A stretch of 64,000 nt of DNA, from contig JAVBWK010000035.1 of NCBI GenBank assembly GCA_036677505.1, forward strand, positions 1 to 64,000, written 5' to 3'. The notes beneath the pieces were generated by a model that saw only the letters and a program-made list of their open reading frames with translations, ran no database searches and was not told the DNA's origin. Below, in pieces: positions 33,896 through 41,443 of the stretch (the first letter of the stretch is position 1; the number at the start of each line of letters is the position of its first letter). The position numbers were made by a program, and so were the translations under genes. Source of the stretch: UBA2227 sp036677505. GTDB taxonomy: Bacteria; Bacillota_I; Bacilli_A; Erysipelotrichales; Erysipelotrichaceae.

Positions 33896-35705
33896 ATATG
33901 TACCATTTATCAACGAGCCAATTGAAGGGCAAGCACTGTTACAAAATTTTAATAGAATACTAAAATATAAAGAATCGTCCGATGGTAAAAAGTTGCTACG
34001 AAGAGGTATGCCTTATTATGAACTTCGACACGTCGAAAATGTGGGCGGTGAAGATTCTAACAACATGATTATACGCGGAGAATGTTCTACAACTTGTGCA
34101 TATTTGAAAGAAAAAGGCATACAAGTAGATTTAGTTTACATCGATCCACCTTTTGCTAGTGGTGCGGATTATGCCAAGCAGATTTTTGTTCGGAGGAATC
34201 CAAAAGCAAAAATTGATGAATTCAATTCGAAGGAAATTGAAGATGATAGCTATAGATCATTTGATGAAAAAATGTATGGTGATATTTGGGACAAAGAAAA
34301 ATATCTAAACTGGATGTATGAGAATCTAATTTCAATAAAAAGTATTATGAGTGAAACAGCGTCAATATATGTTCATCTGGATTGGCGAATAGGGCATTAT
34401 GTTAAAATCTTGATGGATGAGGTTTTTGGAGAGGACAATTTTATTAATGAAATTGTTTGGCAATACTACATGGGAGGCAAAGGTAAGAAAGAGTTTGCAA
34501 AGAAACACGATACAATATTTTTGTACTCGAAATCAAATGAATACACTTTTAATCAGTTGAAAATAAAAAGATATCTTGATTTTGTTCCAACTCTGATAGA
34601 TGAATCTGCGAATGCAGAAAGTGGTCATGATGAGATTGGCTATTATAGTATCGTTGCATGTCCTGATGTTTGGCAAATAAAGAGTGTCTTTAACATGTCG
34701 AATGAGTATACTTCCTATCCAACACAAAAACCCGAGAAACTACTAGAAAGAATTATATTGGCTTCTACAAATCAAGATATGATTGTTGCAGATTTTTTCG
34801 GAGGTAGCGGAGTTACGGCGGCTGTAGCCAATAAGCTAGATAGACGATTTATACATTCTGATGTCGGAATAAACTCGATTCAAACAACTAGAGATCGACT
34901 TGTATCTGACAAAGCAAAATTTGGAGTATTTGAAGTAAAAGACGGGATTTCCTTATTTAGGAACCCAGTCCAAACTATGGAAAAGCTTAGAAATCTTATA
35001 CCTGGTTTAGTTTCAGATCCGAATCTTAGTGATTTTTGGGCTGGAAAAATCTCTGACTCGAAGATTGGTGACATACCAGTTTATGTTCCTAATCTTCTAA
35101 ACAGTTCTGAGAAAATTCTTGATATTGTGACGATTATAAGGATGTTATATCAACACCTACCAGAACTAAATAGTTCGGTTAAAAAAGTTATACTTTATTA
35201 TGTTGATTTATTAGACGAAGTAGAAATAAGGAAGTATCTAGATTCTGAAATTAGTATTTCTCAGGAGATCGAACTGCGTGACATGAAAGATATCTTGATA
35301 GATGTTGTATCTAATGATCATCTAGAGTATCACTTAACTAACGTAAAACAGGATCAAAATGAATACACTGTTATTGAAATAGATAGATTTATTAGTGATA
35401 GTGTAATAAGAAAAATTGATGATTTTAATAATAAATCAATCTTGAATGATAAAAGAAATAGTTTCTCTCCAATTCTGATAAGTGATGAAGGGTTGGAATT
35501 GATTGAATTAATAAGTGCAGACTCAACTTTTTCAGAAGGCGTTTGGAACTCGGATACAGAGATTTTAATCGACAAAAAAGGTTATGTAACACAAAATGGT
35601 AATAAATTAAACACTCTTTGGGATGGCAAGATTATCTGTAAAAAAATGCCAAAAAGAATCAAAATTAGAAACATTTGTGGTGATGAAACAATATTTATTA
35701 TCTAG
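33885..35705 (+). CDS. mod: Type III DNA methyltransferase, Mod subunit
   Basis: The 606-residue beta-class N6-adenine methyltransferase has motif IV DPPF (87-90) preceding motif I FFGGSGVTAA (about 304), and a large C-terminal extension for subunit contacts. It recognises the target for both modification and restriction. The ATG at 33885 has GGAGGGG upstream and overlaps res. The gene order res then mod is reversed from the common mod-res order. No simple-sequence tract suggesting phase variation is visible near the start. Confidence 0.9.
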   Translation: MPIKYVPFINEPIEGQALLQNFNRILKYKESSDGKKLLRRGMPYYELRHVENVGGEDSNNMIIRGECSTTCAYLKEKGIQVDLVYIDPPFASGADYAKQIFVRRNPKAKIDEFNSKEIEDDSYRSFDEKMYGDIWDKEKYLNWMYENLISIKSIMSETASIYVHLDWRIGHYVKILMDEVFGEDNFINEIVWQYYMGGKGKKEFAKKHDTIFLYSKSNEYTFNQLKIKRYLDFVPTLIDESANAESGHDEIGYYSIVACPDVWQIKSVFNMSNEYTSYPTQKPEKLLERIILASTNQDMIVADFFGGSGVTAAVANKLDRRFIHSDVGINSIQTTRDRLVSDKAKFGVFEVKDGISLFRNPVQTMEKLRNLIPGLVSDPNLSDFWAGKISDSKIGDIPVYVPNLLNSSEKILDIVTIIRMLYQHLPELNSSVKKVILYYVDLLDEVEIRKYLDSEISISQEIELRDMKDILIDVVSNDHLEYHLTNVKQDQNEYTVIEIDRFISDSVIRKIDDFNNKSILNDKRNSFSPILISDEGLELIELISADSTFSEGVWNSDTEILIDKKGYVTQNGNKLNTLWDGKIICKKMPKRIKIRNICGDETIFII

Positions 35706-35747
35706 GATTTGAACTAGTAATATAGTTAATATATTTGGAGTCAAAAA

Positions 35748-35769
35748 ATGTGGTCACGATGTGGTCACG
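35748..35769. repeat. Tandem 11-bp repeat near prophage right end
   Basis: ATGTGGTCACG occurs twice without spacer (35748-35758, 35759-35769), followed directly by the tRNA-side terminator. Short direct repeats at a prophage end often bind integrase arms or Xis; that role here is an inference. Confidence 0.55.
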
Positions 35770-35775
35770 GAAATT

Positions 35776-35802
35776 AAAAAGCCACTGTTTAGTGGCTTTT
35801 TT
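35776..35802. terminator. Bidirectional terminator between mod and tRNA-Trp
   Basis: AAAAAGCCACT (35776-35786) and AGTGGCTTTTT (35791-35801) pair perfectly with a GTTT loop. A-run and T-run flanks let it stop both mod (plus) and the tRNA operon (minus). Confidence 0.85.
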
Positions 35803-35808
35803 GCACGT

Positions 35809-35882
35809 TGGCAGGGGTAGTAGGAGTTGAACCCACATTAACGGTTTTGGAGACCGCTGTTCTACCATTGAACTATACCCCT
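35809..35882 (-). tRNA. tRNA-Trp (CCA anticodon)
   Basis: Read on the minus strand, AGGGGTA (5' acceptor) pairs with TACCCCT, followed by discriminator G and an encoded CCA. The anticodon loop CTCCAAA gives anticodon CCA. The T arm contains GGTTCAA. It is 74 nt and intact. Its 3' end faces the prophage, making it the likely integration target. Confidence 0.95.
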
Positions 35883-35885
35883 ACT

Positions 35886-35961
35886 TGGTGACCCGTACGG
35901 GGTTCGAACCCGTGAATGCATGCGTGAAAGGCATGTGAGTTAACCGTTTCTCCAACGGGCC
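35886..35961 (-). tRNA. tRNA-Glu (TTC anticodon)
   Basis: On the minus strand the acceptor GGCCCGT pairs with ACGGGTC (one G-T), with discriminator A and encoded CCA. The anticodon loop CTTTCAC gives TTC. The T arm GGTTCGA is canonical. 76 nt, 3 bp upstream of tRNA-Trp in one transcript. Confidence 0.95.
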
Positions 35962-35978
35962 AAGTCGTAGGCTTAACC

Positions 35979-36007
35979 ATAATAACATAATCAACGGCGG
36001 TTTTCAA
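35979..36007 (-). promoter_or_regulatory. tRNA operon promoter
   Basis: On the minus strand TTGAAA (36002-36007) and TATTAT (35979-35984) are 17 bp apart, 18 bp before tRNA-Glu. The upstream segment to about 36070 is a pyrimidine-rich tract on that strand, possibly an UP-like element; nothing else is seen up to 36165. Confidence 0.75.
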
Positions 36008-36165
36008 TCAGAAAAAAAGGAGAAAAACAGGAAAAAAGAAAAAGAAAAACGATCATGACAAAAGAAAGTCAAAATGAAAATACGGCTGTAAGCAAACCTA
36101 AATAACATATTTATGAAAAACTGAATCAGATATGATCAATCAAAGGGCATCGTATGAGTCAGCAG

Positions 36166-36450
36166 TTATTTCTTATGTTTTCTGCGAACCAGTGACAAAC
36201 CGCCAAACCCGGCAATGATCGCCATATAGAAACCGAAATCATACCACCAACCCACATTATTCACCTCATAAACCCCAAACTGAGGTTCAAAGGCACTCAA
36301 AATCAACGACAGCGGCGCAATCCAACCATGCCACACACCGGTAAAAAAGCCCGCCTCACGCGCTGCGGAAGCACTTCCTCCGGGAAAACAGCCGGAAAGA
36401 GATATAACCGCCAATAACGCAATCAACCCCAATATCCATCTTCGCTTCAC
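36166..36450 (-). CDS. Small lipoprotein with C-terminal membrane segment
   Basis: The 94-residue exported lipoprotein has signal RRWILGLIALLAVISLSGCF with lipobox LSGC, then HGWIAPLSLILSAF and a C-terminal WYDFGFYMAIIAGFGGLSLV membrane segment with a positive tail. Start is the GTG at 36450, preceded by GAGGTGATC. Small proteins with this GVYEV...WWYDFGFYMA pattern recur in bacteria without known function. Confidence 0.7.
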   Translation of the reverse strand: MKRRWILGLIALLAVISLSGCFPGGSASAAREAGFFTGVWHGWIAPLSLILSAFEPQFGVYEVNNVGWWYDFGFYMAIIAGFGGLSLVRRKHKK

Positions 36451-36575
36451 AATGATCACCTCGTTACTGCTATTATACAATAATTCTTGCGATACAATCG
36501 GTATTTCACTTGATACCCACACTACCCTTACCAAAGGAGTACGAATTTGATATAATCAGACAAGAGGTGGAAGTT

Positions 36576-37109
36576 ATGAAAGAAATCATGGATACAAACA
36601 GTATCAAACGGTCGCTCATCCGAATGACCCACGAAATCATAGAGAAAAACAAAGGCATTGAAAATATCATTTTAGTCGGAATCAAAACCCGGGGAGCAAC
36701 CTTAGCCCACCGACTTGCCGATCAGCTCGAACAGTTCGAAGGCGTACGTGTACCCACCGTTGAGTTCGACATTCGCTACTGGCGGGATGATATTGATACA
36801 TCGGGCTTTAGCATACCCCAACTTGAAATAGATACCAAAGACAAAATCGTCATCCTGGTCGATGATGTGCTCTATAAAGGACGCACCGTCCGCGCAGCCA
36901 TGGATGGAATCATGCACTTTGGCCGTCCCCGCCAGATCCAACTGGCCGTACTGGTCGATCGCGGACACCGGGAACTTCCCATCCGCGCTGATGTGGTCGG
37001 CAAAAACGTCCCCACATCCACCCAGGAAATCGTCAAAGTATACTTAACCGAAAACGACCGGAAAGAAGGCGTCTATATTCTGGATGCCACGGAGATCAAC
37101 CATGTTTGA
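36576..37109 (+). CDS. pyrR: PyrR, pyrimidine operon attenuator / uracil phosphoribosyltransferase
   Basis: This 177-residue PRTase-fold protein binds pyr mRNA in response to UMP and has weak uracil phosphoribosyltransferase activity. The PRPP loop is VILVDDVLYKGRTVRAA (about 91-107). Conserved PyrR blocks RMTHEIIEKNKG and IKTRGATLAHRLA are present, as is the basic RGHRELPIRADVVGKNVPT region. No pyr genes or PyrR-binding leader are visible here, so it acts in trans. It overlaps the next gene by 8 bp. Confidence 0.93.
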   Translation: MKEIMDTNSIKRSLIRMTHEIIEKNKGIENIILVGIKTRGATLAHRLADQLEQFEGVRVPTVEFDIRYWRDDIDTSGFSIPQLEIDTKDKIVILVDDVLYKGRTVRAAMDGIMHFGRPRQIQLAVLVDRGHRELPIRADVVGKNVPTSTQEIVKVYLTENDRKEGVYILDATEINHV

Positions 37110-38130
37110 CATCAAAGAAACCATGCAATTTGCGAAAGAACTGCTCGAAATCCCCAGCCCGACCGGCTATACCCACCAAGCCGTCCAATGGCTCAAACAA
37201 CAGGCCGAATCCATGGGATACAGCTGTGAAATCACTCCCAAAGGAAACCTGATGATCCACATCGCAGGAGAAAATGAAGATTCCACCCTGGGCATATCCG
37301 GCCATACCGATACCCTCGGACTGATGGTACGCTCCATCACTTCCCAAGGAACCCTGTTGGTAACCAATATCGGCGGACCGATCATTCACACCCTGGACGG
37401 TGAATATTGTACGGTCATCACCCGGACCGGCCAAAAGATATCCGCGACGATCCTCTCAACCACACCGTCCATGCACGTATACAAAGAAGCAGACAGTGCG
37501 ACCCGAACGATCGACACCATTGAAATCCGATTGGATGAATGTGTGCGAAACAAAGAGGATGTTCTGAAACTGGGCATCGGCCACGGCGATTTCGTTGCCA
37601 TTGACCCCAAAACGACCCTCACCGAAAGCGGCTTTATCAAATCTCGTTTCCTCGACGATAAAATGTCGGTCGCCATTATCTTCGGCGTGCTGAAAGCCAT
37701 GAGCTCACACGCCATCAAACCCCGATGCAATGTCACATGCATCATTTCCACCTACGAAGAAACCGGACATGGAACTTCCTGGATTCCTCAGAACATCAGA
37801 GAAATGCTTGCTGTGGATATGGGATGCATTGGAAAAGATTTGGCCTGCACCGAATACGACGTATCCATCTGTGCCAAAGACAGCTCCGGCCCCTACGACT
37901 ACGAGATGGTCAGCCATCTGATCGAACTGGCCAAAGCTGAGAAATGCAACTACGCCGTCGATATTTATCCGTATTACGGATCGGATGTATCTGCCGCTTT
38001 GCGAGGCGGACAGAATATTAAAGGCGCCTTGATCGGACCGGGCGTTCATGCCTCCCACGGCATGGAACGAACCCACCAAGACGCCATCGAATCATCGATG
38101 AAACTGCTATTTGCCTACTTAACGAAATAA
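37102..38130 (+). CDS. M42-family metallo-aminopeptidase
   Basis: The 342-residue cytosolic dinuclear-zinc peptidase has metal ligands in GHTDTLG (His/Asp), FLDDKMS (Asp), catalytic YEETGHG (Glu pair), the AVDMGCIG Asp and the late HASHGMERTHQ His. A PDZ-like insertion separates the halves. It starts inside the end of pyrR with GGAGATC as ribosome binding site. It probably trims peptides; substrate unknown. Confidence 0.88.
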   Translation: MFDIKETMQFAKELLEIPSPTGYTHQAVQWLKQQAESMGYSCEITPKGNLMIHIAGENEDSTLGISGHTDTLGLMVRSITSQGTLLVTNIGGPIIHTLDGEYCTVITRTGQKISATILSTTPSMHVYKEADSATRTIDTIEIRLDECVRNKEDVLKLGIGHGDFVAIDPKTTLTESGFIKSRFLDDKMSVAIIFGVLKAMSSHAIKPRCNVTCIISTYEETGHGTSWIPQNIREMLAVDMGCIGKDLACTEYDVSICAKDSSGPYDYEMVSHLIELAKAEKCNYAVDIYPYYGSDVSAALRGGQNIKGALIGPGVHASHGMERTHQDAIESSMKLLFAYLTK

Positions 38131-38152
38131 ACCGGTTATACACCGGTTTTTT
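38129..38152 (+). terminator. Terminator after M42 peptidase
   Basis: AAACCGGT (38129-38136) and ACCGGTTT (38142-38149) pair perfectly, followed by TTT. It overlaps the end of the converging DUF4438 gene and may serve both. Confidence 0.75.
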
Positions 38153-39005
38153 CGAAATAATTCAACAGATTGGCCGTGGGATCGATCTTCGGTTTCAGAA
38201 TTGAACTGCGACTGGTCATCAGCACCGTCACCCCCGGACCATGTCCCGCAATGAAACTGTCCCCATGAATGATCACACCCACCGTACCGGAACCCTTCAG
38301 ATAGTCCGGACCGTGATGGTTGGCATGATCCTCAATAAACACGATATCCCCAAAACGGAGCTGATCAAGATTCAGCTCTTTTAACGTCTGCGGATCACGG
38401 GTCATGATATCATAATCTCCCGACATCATCGTTGAAGAACCCAACCCCGAACCCATCAGATACGCCGGAATCACCGCAGTGACACCCACGACCAACTGAC
38501 CATCGACTTCCTCGATATTCAGCTTATCCAACAAGGAGGGATCCATGTTCATACAAACCACCTCAGGATAATCCAACAATTGTAACCCTTGACCCAATGA
38601 CTTAATCAGAATCTTATCATCCACCGCCAGAGAGTCCAACACCTCATCCGCAAAGTACACCATCACATGATCGGCCCCGCCATGCTTGCCGGTCAAAACA
38701 CCCAACGAACCCTTACCGTCACCGGTAATGACTTTGGCGACATTGCCCACACAAGCCAGCACATTCAGCGCCGCATCTTCCATCGCATCCGCATTTTTCA
38801 TCGATACACCCGGCTCCACATGATCGCCCATCAGCCCCATGCACACATCTCCGATTTTCGCATTGTACGTAATCGCCGCAGTTGCCGGCAGAATGCGCGG
38901 CACTCCGTCACTGCCGATCCGATAACCCGGCGCACGCATAATCGGATGATGGATCCGACCCTGAACCGACTGCATCACACATTTTTCCTTGTTTGTTTTT
39001 AACAT
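38136..39005 (-). CDS. DUF4438-like protein
   Basis: The 289-residue protein matches my recollection of the DUF4438 family: VQGRIHHPIMRAPGYRIGSD, GDVCMGLMGDHVEPGVS, SGLGSSTMMSGDYDIMTRD and SGTVGVIIHGDSFIAGHGPG. It is cytosolic, without signal peptide. Function is unknown; the conserved His/Asp-rich loops suggest an enzyme. Two adjacent ATGs (39008, 39005) follow GGAGG; the second is better spaced. Confidence 0.8.
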   Translation of the reverse strand: MLKTNKEKCVMQSVQGRIHHPIMRAPGYRIGSDGVPRILPATAAITYNAKIGDVCMGLMGDHVEPGVSMKNADAMEDAALNVLACVGNVAKVITGDGKGSLGVLTGKHGGADHVMVYFADEVLDSLAVDDKILIKSLGQGLQLLDYPEVVCMNMDPSLLDKLNIEEVDGQLVVGVTAVIPAYLMGSGLGSSTMMSGDYDIMTRDPQTLKELNLDQLRFGDIVFIEDHANHHGPDYLKGSGTVGVIIHGDSFIAGHGPGVTVLMTSRSSILKPKIDPTANLLNYFEKTGV

Positions 39006-39103
39006 CATGACCTCCTGTATTTGTACTATCATACCGAAAAAAACCGAAATTGAAAAGAAAATATGCGCAACTGCTATATAATATAGAAAAAGGGGGAGTG
39101 CTT

Positions 39104-39895
39104 ATGGAAGGACTTCTGATAATTCTGATGGTCATGGCCATCCTGTTATATATCCAGTTTCCGCACACCGAAGGCAAAGACTGCAACTGGATGAAAGGGT
39201 ACTGCGCCCACCGCGGACTTTTTGACAAAGCACAAGGCATCGAAGAAAACAGCCCCAGCGCTTTTCAACGGGCCGTCGATGCCGGACTGAATATAGAAAT
39301 GGACGTACGCATCACCCAAGACAGAGAGCTGATCGTTTTTCACGATGCCAATGGCCACCGGATGTTGGGTGTCGATCAAGCCATTGAATCGATGACACTC
39401 GAAGAGATCCGCCGTTATCCGCTCATAAACACCAACGAACATGTCATGACGCTTCGCGAGTTTCTGACGATGGTCAACGGGTGCGTCGGACTGATCATTG
39501 AAATCAAAGCAACCTCCGACAACGACCTGACATCTCGGCTTTGCGCCGAAGTTCTTGATCAGTATACCGGCCGTTATGCGATATGCTCATTTCGCCCGGA
39601 AATCATCCGCTGGTACAACATCCACCGTCCCCAAGTGATCCGCGGACAGCTGATTGAAAATATGCTGGGCAGCCACACCCACACCCCCATCATCCGCCTG
39701 TTACAAAGCTTTAACGGCTTTGCGATGTTTACAAAACCCAACTACCTTAGTGTCGAATACCGCCATGCCAAATTCTTCCGCTGGATCCGTGCATTTGGCG
39801 GAATCTTGTGCGTCTGGACGATCCGCGATCAGACATGGATCGACAGAAAGCCTCATCCGGCCGATACGGTCATCTTTGAAAATGTGAAAATTTAA
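39104..39895 (+). CDS. Membrane-anchored glycerophosphodiester phosphodiesterase
   Basis: The 263-residue protein has an N-terminal membrane segment (GLLIILMVMAILLYIQF) and a GDPD TIM barrel: AHRGLFDKAQGIEENSPSAF (catalytic His and Glu), MDVRITQD, FHDANGHRMLG, EIKA. The catalytic set appears complete. It would release glycerol-3-phosphate from phospholipid or teichoic acid head groups at the membrane. Start at 39104 follows AGGGGGAG; TATATAATATAG at about 39075-39086 may hold the -10. Confidence 0.88.
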   Translation: MEGLLIILMVMAILLYIQFPHTEGKDCNWMKGYCAHRGLFDKAQGIEENSPSAFQRAVDAGLNIEMDVRITQDRELIVFHDANGHRMLGVDQAIESMTLEEIRRYPLINTNEHVMTLREFLTMVNGCVGLIIEIKATSDNDLTSRLCAEVLDQYTGRYAICSFRPEIIRWYNIHRPQVIRGQLIENMLGSHTHTPIIRLLQSFNGFAMFTKPNYLSVEYRHAKFFRWIRAFGGILCVWTIRDQTWIDRKPHPADTVIFENVKI

Positions 39896-39914
39896 CCAGA
39901 TTTCCCATTCGGTA

Positions 39915-39942
39915 TTCACATAATTTTCATAAGTGCTATAAT
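39915..39942 (+). promoter_or_regulatory. Putative promoter of the MATE gene
   Basis: TTCACA (39915-39920) and TATAAT (39937-39942) lie 16 bp apart, directly upstream of the gene. It implies transcription starting near 39949, so the ATG at 39948 would be too early, favouring 39966 as start. Confidence 0.6.
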
Positions 39943-39965
39943 AATGCATGTTAGGCGGGATACAC

Positions 39966-41366
39966 ATGAACTGGATCGAGAAATATTTTGGCGCAACCGG
40001 ACTGAAACCGGATCAGATCGCCGGCCCCATTCCACCAACCATGGACATCATCAAGCGGACCCTGAAGATTGCCTGGCCATCGGCAACCGAAGCGGTACTG
40101 ATCAGCTTGATCGGGGCAGTCGATATGATGATGGTCGGCCAACTGGGAGCAGGTGCCATCGCTTCCGTCGGAATTACCAACCAGCCCAAATTCATTCTTT
40201 TCTCCGTCATCATCGCCCTTAACATCGGTCTGACCGTCATTGTCTCCAGACGCAAAGGCCAAAAAGACGCCGCATCAGCCAACCAAGTGGTACGAAATGC
40301 CATCGTTATCACGACATTGATCGCAGCGCTGTTTTACTCTGTAGGATACATCTATGCTCCGCAAATATTGAAATTCTCGGGTGCCACGGCGGACTACATC
40401 GATACATCGATCGTCTATTTCCGCATTGTGCTGATCGGGCTGTTTTTCTTCAGTATCGGCTCAACCATCACCGCAGCCCAACGCGGTGCCGGCAACACCA
40501 AGATTTCAATGAAAACCAATATTTCTGCTAACGTAGTGAATGTCATCTTCAATTTTCTACTGATCAACGGGATCTGGATTTTCCCGCGCTGGGGCGTCAT
40601 GGGCGCAGCCGTCGCGACAGCGATGGGTAATGTGGTCGCATTTCTGATTGCGATCCGCTCAGCCTCGACCAAAGACAGCTTTATTTCACTTTCATTTAAA
40701 CAGGACTGGCGTCTGCACAAAGCGTCGATCCTGTCCTTAATCAATATAAGCAAATCTGCATTGGTCGAACAAATCTTCTTAAGGATTGGTTTTTTCACGT
40801 ATGTGCTCGCCGTCGCCGGACTTGGGACCATCGCTTTTGCGACCCATCAGGTCGTCATGAACATCATGACCATCTCCTTTGCGGTCGGAGACGGTGTGTC
40901 GATTGCCTGCTCATCGCTGGTCGGACAGAGTCTGGGAGCCAAGCGCCCGGACTTGGCCATCATCTACGGAAAAACATCCCAACGCATCGGCTTTCTGATT
41001 GCGATCGTCCTGGGACTGCTGATTGCGGTATTTCGCGTCGAGATCATCTCGCTGTTTAACACCGATCCGCAAATCATCTCGTCCGGCTCGATCATCATGC
41101 TTATATTGTCCGTCATCATGTTGTTTCAGATCGCCCAAGTCATCACCATCGGCTCATTGCGAGGGGCGGGCGATGTCAAATTTGTGGCTTATATTTCACT
41201 GCTCAGTGTAACGATCATCCGGCCACTGCTCACCTACATCTTCGCCTATCCGCTGGGATGGGGTCTGACCGGGGCCTGGGCATCGGTACTGCTTGACCAA
41301 AGCCTGCGCTATCTGATCGGCAAATGGCGCTTCGCACAAGCCCATTGGACGCGCATCGAAGTATAA
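39966..41366 (+). CDS. MATE-family efflux transporter
   Basis: This 466-residue, 12-segment membrane transporter has two repeated six-helix halves. Typical N-half motifs are SLIGAVDMMMVGQLGAGAIA and TVIVSRRKGQKDAASANQVV; the C-half shows ATHQVVMNIMTISFAVGDGV and SSLVGQSLGAKR. It exports drugs or metabolites in exchange for Na+ or H+. The ATG at 39966 with GGCGGG upstream suits the promoter position. Confidence 0.92.
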   Translation: MNWIEKYFGATGLKPDQIAGPIPPTMDIIKRTLKIAWPSATEAVLISLIGAVDMMMVGQLGAGAIASVGITNQPKFILFSVIIALNIGLTVIVSRRKGQKDAASANQVVRNAIVITTLIAALFYSVGYIYAPQILKFSGATADYIDTSIVYFRIVLIGLFFFSIGSTITAAQRGAGNTKISMKTNISANVVNVIFNFLLINGIWIFPRWGVMGAAVATAMGNVVAFLIAIRSASTKDSFISLSFKQDWRLHKASILSLINISKSALVEQIFLRIGFFTYVLAVAGLGTIAFATHQVVMNIMTISFAVGDGVSIACSSLVGQSLGAKRPDLAIIYGKTSQRIGFLIAIVLGLLIAVFRVEIISLFNTDPQIISSGSIIMLILSVIMLFQIAQVITIGSLRGAGDVKFVAYISLLSVTIIRPLLTYIFAYPLGWGLTGAWASVLLDQSLRYLIGKWRFAQAHWTRIEV

Positions 41367-41381
41367 GTGCAAAAATTATCA

Positions 41382-41410
41382 TAGTCAAACAAGTGAATTT
41401 GGAGTATAAT
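41382..41410 (+). promoter_or_regulatory. Putative nifJ promoter
   Basis: TATAAT (41405-41410) is preceded at 17 bp by TAGTCA (41382-41387), 34 bp before the nifJ start and upstream of the AGGAGG site. Confidence 0.5.
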
Positions 41411-41443
41411 TATAACGGTTAAGAATGAAAACAGGAGGAAAAA

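Larger units (their letters stand above)
3468..35808. mobile_element. HK97-type siphoprophage with defence cargo
   Basis: The order is integrase, repressor, Cro-like, replication, regulator, packaging, head, tail, fibre, holin and lysin genes. That is a full temperate siphophage, roughly 27 kb of phage genes plus two AT-rich cargo blocks. All structural frames are open. The right limit is placed at the 3' end of tRNA-Trp, a common integration target. The left limit is placed at the integrase 3' end, but the AT-rich genes at 115-3484 might belong to the same element. No direct repeat that could be attL/attR was found by eye, so both limits are approximate. Confidence 0.65.

Noticed and set aside
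33858..34100. Phase-variable repeat tract in mod
   Set aside because: No homopolymer above 6 or tetranucleotide repeat at the mod start.
36451..36575. PyrR attenuator leader before pyrR
   Set aside because: The interval is short, shares space with the divergent lipoprotein gene, and no antiterminator/terminator pair is visible.
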